From assembly GCA_024642805.1 (NCBI GenBank), contig JAHEAK010000432.1:1-5185 (forward strand): 5,185 nt of DNA, given 5' to 3'. Of this stretch, positions 1 to 5,185 are shown piece by piece; the first letter of the stretch is position 1; each line of letters starts with the position of its first letter. The stretch is from Kofleriaceae bacterium. Lineage in GTDB: Bacteria > Myxococcota_A > Polyangia > Haliangiales > Haliangiaceae. Below the pieces are notes generated by a model. It did not search any database, was not told the DNA's origin, and saw only the letters and a list, made by a program, of their open reading frames with translations. Both the position numbers and the translations under genes were made by a program.

Positions 1-497
1 AGGAATGGCAAGGACTCGATGTCACCCACGGTGCCACCCACTTCGACCACCAAGAGGTCGAGGCCCTGGGCACACTCGAGCACGCGGCTTTTGATCTCGT
101 CGGTGACGTGGGGAATGACCTGTATGGTTCCGCCCAGGTATTCGCCGCTGCGCTCTTTGGCGATGACCGAGTTGTAGACGCGACCACTGGTCACGTTGTT
201 GAGCTGCGACATGCGGGTGGACACGAAGCGCTCGTAGTGGCCAAGGTCGAGATCGGTCTCGGCGCCGTCGTCGGTGACGAAGACCTCGCCGTGCTGCAGC
301 GGATTCATCGTGCCGGCGTCGACGTTGAGGTAAGGATCGAGCTTGATATTCGCGACCCGTAGACCGCGATTCTCCATGAGAGCGCCGATGGAAGCGCTGA
401 CCAGGCCCTTGCCCAGGGAGGAGACCACGCCACCGGTAACGAAGATGAATTTGGTCTTGGCGCCCGGTTTCTTCTTTGTTTCCAATGGCTTACGCAT
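1..497 (-). CDS. pyrG: CTP synthase, N-terminal synthetase domain (partial, runs off left edge)
   Basis: CTP synthase makes CTP from UTP, ATP and glutamine-derived ammonia in the cytosol, the last step of de novo pyrimidine nucleotide synthesis. The 165 visible residues cover much of the amidoligase domain. They include the P-loop-like GGVVSSLGKG (residues 22-31, Lys30 matching E. coli Lys18), KLDPYLNVDAGTMNP (52-66), the DDGAETDLDLGHYERF block (76-91, Asp84 matching the Mg ligand Asp72), and VEVGGTVGDIES (151-162, Glu152 matching Glu140). The glutaminase domain lies outside the window. The ATG at 497 is the only good start, and it gives an N-terminal extension of about 12 residues over E. 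coli, rich in Lys (KPLETKKKPGAK). No convincing Shine-Dalgarno sequence precedes it. The gene follows accC in the same direction after 96 bp. The family assignment is firm; the start is likely. Confidence 0.97.
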   Translation of the reverse strand, partial: MRKPLETKKKPGAKTKFIFVTGGVVSSLGKGLVSASIGALMENRGLRVANIKLDPYLNVDAGTMNPLQHGEVFVTDDGAETDLDLGHYERFVSTRMSQLNNVTSGRVYNSVIAKERSGEYLGGTIQVIPHVTDEIKSRVLECAQGLDLLVVEVGGTVGDIESLPF

Positions 498-511
498 ATT
501 TATGGGAGCTT

Positions 512-540
512 ACATTACGTCAGCCGGTCGGGGCCGTCAA
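512..540 (-). promoter_or_regulatory. Candidate sigma70-type promoter for pyrG in the accC-pyrG gap
   Basis: Read on the minus strand, TTGACG (540-535) matches the -35 consensus at five of six positions. It is followed by an exact 17-bp spacer and TAATGT (517-512), a weak -10 that keeps only the TA...T framework (three of six). The predicted transcript start, near 505, would leave only about 8 nt before the pyrG ATG, which fits the lack of a Shine-Dalgarno sequence there. The rest of the 96-bp gap (498-593) shows no strong hairpin with a T-tract, so no accC terminator is called. pyrG could instead be co-transcribed with accC. This is a by-eye match in GC-rich DNA and is tentative. Confidence 0.35.
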
Positions 541-593
541 TGGCGCATTCCGACTCATCCACGGCAAAGCATGCCGGTAGATCCCGCGGGTGC

Positions 594-2126
594 TCAGCGA
601 CCTCGCCAGGTGGCAAGGGGCGCGCGCCAGGCCGAGGCACCACCATTGCCATTGCTCTGCGAATCGAGATTGCGCGGCCCGCCAACGAAATCCCGAAGTG
701 CCGCAATCGCCACGCCAGCATCGAGCTCGCTGCCGCTTGCGGGCGTGACGGTGCGCAGTCCGTCTTCGCGTTCGATGAGACCGGTGTCGAACTCGCCGGC
801 GATGAAACCTGGGTGCGCGAGCATGCGCTGATGAAAAGCGATGTTGGTCTCGATACCGACCACGCGATACTCGGAAAGAGCGCGGCGCATACGAGCCATG
901 GCTTGCTTGCGATCGTCGCCCCAGGTGATGAGCTTGGAGATCAGTGGATCGTAGTACATCGAGATCTCGACGCCCTCGTAGGCGCAGGAGTCATCGCGAA
1001 CATAGGGGCCGGCGGGAACGCGCAGGGTGCTGATGACGCCCGGCGAAGGCAAAAAGCGCACCGAGTCTTCCGCGTAGATTCGACACTCCATGGCCGAGCC
1101 GCGATGGCGCGCGTTGATTTGCTCCTGGGTCATGGGCAAGGGCTCGCCGCTGGCCACGGCGACTTGCCACGCCACCAGATCGACGCCGTAGACCATCTCC
1201 GTCACGGGATGCTCGACTTGCAAGCGCGTGTTCATCTCCAAGAAATAGAACTCGCCCGTGCTGGTCAGAAGGAACTCGACGGTACCGGCGCCGACGTAGT
1301 TACAGGTTCTGGCGGCCTCGATGGCGAACTTGCCCATGCGCTGGCGGAGATCGTCAGAAACGGCTGGACAAGGCGATTCCTCGATGACCTTTTGATGGCG
1401 GCGCTGAATGGAACAGTCGCGTTCGCCGAGGTGGACGACGTTGCCGTGGGTATCTGCGAAGACCTGGATCTCGACGTGACGCGGACCGATGATGGCCTTC
1501 TCGACGTAGACGGTGTCATCGCCAAAAGCGTTGAGAGCCTCGCGACGAGCAGCATCGAAGGCGGCGGGCATGGCTTCCGCCGAAGCCACAAGGCGCATGC
1601 CTTTGCCACCACCACCGGCGGCGGCTTTGATGAGCACCGGATAGCCGACCTTGAGGGCCGCCTCGCACGCGCTGGCGACATCCGGAAAGCCATTGCCGTC
1701 GGGGCCGCTCTCGCCAGGCACCACGGGTAAGCCCGCGGCGATAACCGCCTTGCGCGCCTCGGTCTTGGAGCCCATCAGGCGCATGGCCGCGGCCGGCGGA
1801 CCGATCAGAATTATTCCTTCGGCCTCGAGGCGCTCGGCAAACTCGTCATTCTCGGAGAGAAAGCCGTAGCCGGGATGCACCGCATCGGCTCCCGATTCTT
1901 TACAAGCGGCGATGATCTTGTCGATGACAAGGTAGCTCTCGCTGGCGGGCGCGGGACCAATGGCGATGGCCATGTCGGCCAAGAGCACGTGGGCGGCTTT
2001 GCGATCGACATCCGAATAGACCGCCACGCTCTCGATGCCGAGCTCGCGCAGGGTTCGGATGACTCGAATGGCAATCTCGCCGCGGTTGGCGATGAGCACT
2101 CGGCGAATTTTTTTCACGGCTGCCAT
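594..2126 (-). CDS. accC: Biotin carboxylase subunit of an acetyl-/acyl-CoA carboxylase (ATP-grasp)
   Basis: This 510-residue cytosolic enzyme carboxylates the biotin of a carrier protein using ATP and bicarbonate, the first half-reaction of acetyl-, propionyl- or pyruvate carboxylases. The N-terminal domain opens with RRVLIANRGEIAIRVIRT (8-25) and has HPGYGFLSEN (84-93). The ATP-grasp has YPVLIKAAAGGGGKGMR (162-178), PRHVEIQV (215-222), ERDCSIQRRHQKVIEE (235-250) and EMNTRLQVEHPVTE (297-310). By alignment with E. coli BC, Lys121, Lys167, His217, Lys246, Glu284, Glu297, Asn299, Arg301 and Glu305 are all present, so it looks active. The C-terminal domain includes ECRIYAEDSVRFLPSPG (347-363). 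About 57 residues follow the usual core end near 453, as in acyl-CoA carboxylase alpha-type subunits. No biotinyl domain (MKM motif) is fused, so the carrier must be encoded elsewhere. The ATG at 2126 fits the family N-terminus. The frame stays open upstream, and a GTG at 2135 is an alternative. The physiological acyl-CoA substrate cannot be told from this subunit. Confidence 0.95.
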   Translation of the reverse strand: MAAVKKIRRVLIANRGEIAIRVIRTLRELGIESVAVYSDVDRKAAHVLLADMAIAIGPAPASESYLVIDKIIAACKESGADAVHPGYGFLSENDEFAERLEAEGIILIGPPAAAMRLMGSKTEARKAVIAAGLPVVPGESGPDGNGFPDVASACEAALKVGYPVLIKAAAGGGGKGMRLVASAEAMPAAFDAARREALNAFGDDTVYVEKAIIGPRHVEIQVFADTHGNVVHLGERDCSIQRRHQKVIEESPCPAVSDDLRQRMGKFAIEAARTCNYVGAGTVEFLLTSTGEFYFLEMNTRLQVEHPVTEMVYGVDLVAWQVAVASGEPLPMTQEQINARHRGSAMECRIYAEDSVRFLPSPGVISTLRVPAGPYVRDDSCAYEGVEISMYYDPLISKLITWGDDRKQAMARMRRALSEYRVVGIETNIAFHQRMLAHPGFIAGEFDTGLIEREDGLRTVTPASGSELDAGVAIAALRDFVGGPRNLDSQSNGNGGASAWRAPLATWRGR

Positions 2127-2223
2127 GGCGGCCACTCTACAAGCTGCTCCGGCGAGGAACGAGTGCTTATGGGCAGATCTTGGCCAGCTCGTGTCCAGGT
2201 CATCGCCGAGCCTGAGGTAGAAT
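2127..2223. promoter_or_regulatory. Divergent intergenic region between accC and the VWA gene
   Basis: These 97 bp separate two divergently transcribed genes, so the promoters of both probably lie here or reach into the opposite gene. I find no paired -35/-10 of good quality on either strand. The best -10-like words are TAGAAT (2218-2223, plus), which abuts the VWA start codon, and CATAAG on the minus strand (around 2165-2170), whose nearest -35-like TGGACA is about 20 bp away, too far. No operator-like inverted repeat stands out beyond short words such as AGATCT. The regulatory role is inferred from gene arrangement only. Confidence 0.35.
2214..2217 (+). promoter_or_regulatory. Shine-Dalgarno site fixing the GTG start of the VWA gene
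   Basis: GAGG lies 6 nt upstream of the GTG at 2224. An in-frame TAG at 2218-2220 blocks any start further upstream, so GTG 2224 is the first usable codon. A second in-frame GTG at 2230 is possible but is less well spaced. Confidence 0.6.
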
Positions 2224-3483
2224 GTGCCCGTGAGGCTGGAGGTTCTGAGCGATCGTCCTGGAACGGGCAGCACCGTGCTCGTGCTCGTGCGGCTCATCGC
2301 GCCCGCGCACGACGAGGGCGAGCGCCGGCCGGTCAACTTGAGTCTGGTCATCGATCGCTCGTCATCGATGCGCGGTCCCCGTCTCAAGCAGGCACTCGAC
2401 GCCGCTAAGGAGTTGCTCGGTCGACTCGGTCCAAAGGATCGCCTGTCGATCGTCAGCTTCGACGCCAACGCGTCGGTGATTTGCGAGCCAGGGCCGGTCA
2501 CCGACGAGCGACGCGCCATGATGAAGGATGCCCTCGAGAACCTGCAGAGCGGCGTCGGCACCAACCTCGGCGCAGCACTGCGCATGGGCGCCAATCTCAT
2601 CAAGACCAGCTTCGTGCGCAATAGCATCTCGCGGGTCCTCTTGCTCACCGATGGCCAGGCCTCCGTTGGCATCACCGACAACGATCGCCTCACCGCCATG
2701 AGCGAGGCCATCTTCAAGTCGGGGGTTGCCGTCACGACCATGGGCCTAGGTCAGGGCTACGACGACGAGCTGCTCATCGAGATGGCCTCGCGCGGCCAGG
2801 GCGGCTACTACTACCTGGCCTCGCCCGGGGATATTCCGGCCGCCTTTGGCCGCGAGCTCGAAGGCGTGTTCTCGATCTCGGCGCAAGAAACCGAGCTCAA
2901 GCTCGTGCCCCACGATGACATCGAGAGTCTGGAGCTATTGCACAAGCTCGAGAGTGAACCGCAACAAGACGGTCTCTTGGTGCACGTAGGTGATCTGAGC
3001 TCCGCGGCACCGCGCCATGTGCTCTTTCGCATGCGCATCGATGAGGCTAGCCGCTCGGCCACCGCTGGCACCGTCATCGTCAAATACAAGGACGCCACCG
3101 GATCGGCCAGTGACGCGCACATCGTGGGTGTGGCCTTGGCCGAGCAAACACCGATGACGGCGGTGCACGAGATCGTCGCCGAAGATCTGAAGCTGCGCGT
3201 CGCCAACGCCGTCGATCTGGCCTGGGCCCGGCGCACCAGTGGACAGAGCGGCCATGCGCTGCTGGCGCTGCGCGAAGTACACCAGGCAGTCACCAAGGCG
3301 CTGGCCGCCGCGCGATGCGAGCCCGCGGTTGCAGAAGAACTCTTAGGCGACCTCGCCAACGCCGAGATTGCCATCAACGAGGGCTCCGCAGAGCGCGAAA
3401 AGCTGCGCCGGGGTCTGCGCGAGAAGAGCCAGATGACGCAGATCGGTCACTCGGTCTTGCACAACCTTCGCCGCGACGAGTAA
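2224..3483 (+). CDS. Soluble VWA-domain protein with intact MIDAS site
   Basis: The 419-residue protein carries a von Willebrand factor A domain at about residues 37-215. The metal-ion-dependent adhesion site is complete: DRSSS (Asp44, Ser46, Ser48), Thr113 in GVGTNLGAAL, and Asp143 in LLLTDGQAS. The usual Gly of DxSGS is Ser47. A short beta-rich N-terminus (about 1-36) leads in. A C-terminal part follows, beta-rich at about 220-305 and mostly helical and charged at 315-419. This plan resembles stand-alone YfbK/COG2304-like bacterial VWA proteins. No signal peptide or membrane segment is seen, so a cytosolic location is inferred. VWA domains bind partner proteins through a divalent metal; the partner here is unknown, and no MoxR-type ATPase is visible nearby. 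The gene is divergent from accC and 219 bp upstream of the peptidase gene on the same strand. The start is GTG with GAGG upstream. The domain call is strong; the cellular role is not known. Confidence 0.92.
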   Translation: MPVRLEVLSDRPGTGSTVLVLVRLIAPAHDEGERRPVNLSLVIDRSSSMRGPRLKQALDAAKELLGRLGPKDRLSIVSFDANASVICEPGPVTDERRAMMKDALENLQSGVGTNLGAALRMGANLIKTSFVRNSISRVLLLTDGQASVGITDNDRLTAMSEAIFKSGVAVTTMGLGQGYDDELLIEMASRGQGGYYYLASPGDIPAAFGRELEGVFSISAQETELKLVPHDDIESLELLHKLESEPQQDGLLVHVGDLSSAAPRHVLFRMRIDEASRSATAGTVIVKYKDATGSASDAHIVGVALAEQTPMTAVHEIVAEDLKLRVANAVDLAWARRTSGQSGHALLALREVHQAVTKALAAARCEPAVAEELLGDLANAEIAINEGSAEREKLRRGLREKSQMTQIGHSVLHNLRRDE

Positions 3484-3702
3484 GCGCGGGGCTTGCGCTC
3501 GGGACGATGCGCTCGGGCGATGCGCTCCAACAACCCGCTCGGGCGATGCGCTCAACAACCCGCTCGGGCGAGGCGGCCCAACAACGCCTCGGGCGATGCG
3601 GGCGATGAGCGGGGAGGCTTGCGCTTTCGGCAGCTTGCGCTTGTTAGCAGGCGCGAGACGCGGTGGCTGTTCTCTGGCCGAAGACGCGTGGTATAGGGCG
3701 GC
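3484..3702. other. 219-bp intergenic region between the VWA and M28 genes
   Basis: This gap holds the degenerate tandem array listed separately. It also has three copies of the 9-mer GCTTGCGCT (3491-3499, 3617-3625, 3633-3641), one before and two after the array. A small hairpin, GCGCTT/AGGCGC with a 6-nt loop (3637-3654), has no T-tract, so it is not called a terminator. Just before the peptidase gene, AGGG (3695-3698) could serve as a ribosome binding site 4 nt from the ATG. A promoter for the peptidase gene probably lies here, but I cannot point to a good one. Confidence 0.6.
3496..3609. repeat. Degenerate 25/26-bp direct tandem repeat array
   Basis: Three adjacent units start with CGCTCGGGCGA and end with a CAACAAC block: 3510-3535 (26 bp), 3536-3560 (25 bp) and 3561-3586 (26 bp). 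The first two differ by a single base (one C lost); the third has several substitutions (AGGCGGCC for ATGCGCTC). A partial copy of the head, CGCTCGGGACGATG (3496-3509), precedes them, and a partial CTCGGGCGATGCG follows at 3588-3600, trailing into GGCGATGAG. The unit length is not a multiple of three and varies, which argues against coding. There are no unique spacers, so this is not CRISPR. The function is unknown. Replication slippage in GC-rich DNA is the simplest origin; a binding array is possible. Confidence 0.8.
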
Positions 3703-5185
3703 ATGAAGCAGCTGCCCTTCTTCGCCCTCGTCCTCTTGTCCTGCCACGCTGGCTCTTCGGTGCCGAGCACGAGCACGACCCTCGCTCTCGAGAAGGGCGC
3801 CCAGCCTGTCGCGCAAGCCAGGGACACCGCCGTCGACACCATCTTGGCCGACGACATGCGCAAGCACGTCGAGCTCTTGGCCTCCGATGCCTTCGAAGGT
3901 CGCGAGACTCTCAAGCCCGGCTACGACAAGGCCGCTGGCTACCTGAGCGAGCAGTTTGCCAGCTACGGCCTCACGCCGATGCCGGGGCAGAAGAACTTCA
4001 TCGTTCCCTACAAGCTCGCCAAGCAGAGCTATGACATGGCGCAGACCTCGCTAGCGCTGCGCGCGGCCGATGGCGACAAGGCCTTGGCGCTGGGTGTAGA
4101 GGCGACTCCCTTCTCCTTCAGCGACGAAGGTGCTCTCGACGCCGATGTGGTCTTTGCCGGCTACGGCATCAGCGCGCCAGAGCTTGGCTGGGACGACTAC
4201 AAAGGTCTCGACGTCAAAGGCAAGTGGGTGCTCGTGCTGCGCCACGCCCCTGGCTACCTCGATGAGGCCAGTCCTTTCTTTGGCGGTGAGCCGAAGGAGA
4301 AGAAGGAAGCGCCAAGCGATGCCAAGGGCAAGGGCAAAGGCGATGCCGGCAAGGCGGGTGGCCAGGCTCGCGATCCGCGCAGCTACTCGACATTCACCAG
4401 CAAAGCCTTCAATGCCCAGGAGCACGGCGCCAAGGGCATGCTGCTGGTCAGCGGTCCGGTGACGGCGGAGATGGCAGACGACTTGCGCCTGCCCGAGCGC
4501 TTGAGCGTGCCGCTAACGGCCGCCGAGAGCGCCGCCCGAGATACGAAGATCGCCGAGCAAAAGGCCGCTATGGCCGCACGCGCCGCCGAGCAAGCCAGCG
4601 CGGCCGCCGACGCCAAGGGGTCGACCAAAGGTGCATCGAAAGGCGCCCCTAAAGGTGCATCGAAAGGCGCCCAGGCAGGCGGAAAGGCAAAGGCCGGGGC
4701 GCCCGCCGCCGAGAAGACCTTGCTCGCCTTTCAAATCTCACCGAGCAACGCCGAGCGACTGCTGGCCAACACGAAGATGAGACTTCTCGATCTGCAAAAA
4801 GCTGTCGACGCCGGCACGCCCGCCAAGAAGTTCAAGCTCAAGGCGCATGCCACGGCACGCGTCACCGAGCTGAAGGACGCCCCGCTGGTCACCGGCAAGA
4901 ACGTCATCGGCTACCTCGAGGGCTCCGACCCGCAGCTGAAGAATGAATTCGTGGTCGTCGGTGGCCACTTCGATCACCTCGGTCGCATGGAAGGCGAAGA
5001 GCCCAACTCCGATGCCGCCAAGAAGGACACGGTCTATAACGGCGCTGATGACAACGCTTCCGGTACCTCGGGCATGCTCGAGATTGCGCAGGCCTTCGCT
5101 GGCTCCGCGCAGCGCCCACGCCGCAGCATGCTCTTTATGGGCTTCTCCGGCGAAGAGAAGGGCCTGCTCGGATCCAAGGCACTGG
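3703..5185 (+). CDS. Lipoprotein M28-family zinc metallopeptidase (partial, runs off right edge)
   Basis: M28 enzymes are co-catalytic di-zinc aminopeptidases or carboxypeptidases. The first 494 residues are visible. The N-terminus MKQLPFFALVLLSC is a short signal with lipobox LLSC (Cys14), so the protein is probably a lipid-anchored envelope protein; His15, not Asp, would allow outer-membrane sorting. After LLASDAFEGRET comes a PA-like region (about 140-350) with FAGYGISAPELGWDDYKGLDVKGKW. The peptidase core starts near 400 and shows GGHFDHLG (His422, Asp424), NGADDNASG (bridging Asp450) and SGEEKGLLGS (catalytic Glu484, zinc ligand Glu485). The last two zinc ligands would lie beyond the edge. 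Two low-complexity inserts interrupt the PA-like region: Lys/Gly-rich 197-222 and Ala/Lys/Gly-rich 270-337. An in-frame TAG at 3694-3696 fixes ATG 3703 as the start, with AGGG 4 nt upstream. The substrate is unknown. The family call is firm and lipidation likely. Confidence 0.93.
   Translation, partial: MKQLPFFALVLLSCHAGSSVPSTSTTLALEKGAQPVAQARDTAVDTILADDMRKHVELLASDAFEGRETLKPGYDKAAGYLSEQFASYGLTPMPGQKNFIVPYKLAKQSYDMAQTSLALRAADGDKALALGVEATPFSFSDEGALDADVVFAGYGISAPELGWDDYKGLDVKGKWVLVLRHAPGYLDEASPFFGGEPKEKKEAPSDAKGKGKGDAGKAGGQARDPRSYSTFTSKAFNAQEHGAKGMLLVSGPVTAEMADDLRLPERLSVPLTAAESAARDTKIAEQKAAMAARAAEQASAAADAKGSTKGASKGAPKGASKGAQAGGKAKAGAPAAEKTLLAFQISPSNAERLLANTKMRLLDLQKAVDAGTPAKKFKLKAHATARVTELKDAPLVTGKNVIGYLEGSDPQLKNEFVVVGGHFDHLGRMEGEEPNSDAAKKDTVYNGADDNASGTSGMLEIAQAFAGSAQRPRRSMLFMGFSGEEKGLLGSKAL
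4627..4672 (+). repeat. In-frame tandem duplication encoding KGAx repeats in the peptidase
   Basis: A perfect 22-bp sequence, beginning AAAGGTGCATCG and ending AAAGGCGCCC, occurs at 4627-4648 and again at 4651-4672, a period of 24 bp (8 codons). Each copy is itself two related 12-bp units, so the protein reads KGAS-KGAP-KGAS-KGAQ (residues 309-324). It sits in the second low-complexity insert. Perfect DNA identity, including codon choice, points to recent duplication by slippage or unequal exchange. Confidence 0.85.

Noticed and set aside
540..1730. 396-residue open frame on the plus strand antisense to accC
   Set aside because: It lies opposite a fully conserved biotin carboxylase, has no recognisable domain, and is the expected open antisense frame of GC-rich coding DNA.
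2168..2183. Sigma54-like element (TGGCC...TGC) on the minus strand upstream of accC
   Set aside because: The GG-to-GC spacing is one base short of the required geometry and the -12 element lacks the TTGC form.
2218..2223. TAGAAT as a -10 box for the VWA gene
   Set aside because: It abuts the start codon, has no matching -35 at 16-18 bp, and would place transcription start inside the coding region.
2127..2741. Possible 205-residue N-terminal extension of the biotin carboxylase, since the minus-strand frame is open to 2741
   Set aside because: The extension overlaps the VWA gene on the other strand and is low-complexity in composition, and the family N-terminus fits the ATG at 2126.
3510..3609. 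CRISPR array
   Set aside because: The units are directly adjacent and degenerate with no unique spacers, and no cas gene is present.
3637..3654. Hairpin as a terminator of the VWA gene
   Set aside because: The stem is six pairs including a wobble, no T-tract follows, and it sits more than 150 bp after the stop codon.
3493..3696. Small open frame (67 residues, Arg-rich) across the repeat array
   Set aside because: It follows the tandem repeat, whose unit length (25/26 bp) is not a multiple of three. It has no clear ribosome binding site and no recognisable protein feature.
3692..3697. TATAGG as a -10 box giving a leaderless peptidase mRNA
   Set aside because: There is no -35-like sequence at the right distance, and it overlaps the more plausible ribosome binding site AGGG.

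Overview
The window is GC-rich bacterial DNA with tightly packed genes. It holds two complete genes, two genes cut by the window edges, and one repeat-bearing intergenic stretch. The GC-rich codon use, the acyl-CoA-carboxylase-type biotin carboxylase with a long C-terminal tail, a soluble VWA protein and a large lipoprotein M28 peptidase together suggest Myxococcota or a related deltaproteobacterial lineage. This is inference from gene style; no marker gene here settles the taxonomy.

Left half, minus strand: a complete biotin carboxylase gene (accC type, 2126 down to 594) is followed 96 bp downstream in the same direction by the 5' part of pyrG, CTP synthase (497 down to the left edge). Both are central-metabolism genes: biotin-dependent carboxylation for acyl-CoA or fatty-acid metabolism, and the last step of CTP synthesis. 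A plausible sigma70-type promoter in the 96-bp gap would give pyrG its own, nearly leaderless transcript. No biotin carrier or carboxyltransferase gene is visible beside accC.

Right half, plus strand: a 97-bp divergent intergenic region (2127-2223) separates accC from a 419-residue VWA-domain protein (2224-3483, GTG start) with a complete MIDAS metal site and no export signal. After a 219-bp gap carrying a degenerate 25/26-bp tandem repeat comes the 5' part of a lipoprotein M28-family metallopeptidase (3703 to the right edge). Its PA-like region carries two Lys/Ala/Gly-rich low-complexity insertions, one built from a perfect DNA-level tandem duplication.

I see no mobile element, CRISPR array, tRNA or rRNA, and nothing that clearly forms a new multi-gene system. 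The most unusual items are the intergenic repeat array, the repeat-expanded insert in the peptidase, and the orphan VWA protein. The long open frames antisense to accC are by-products of GC-rich codon use.
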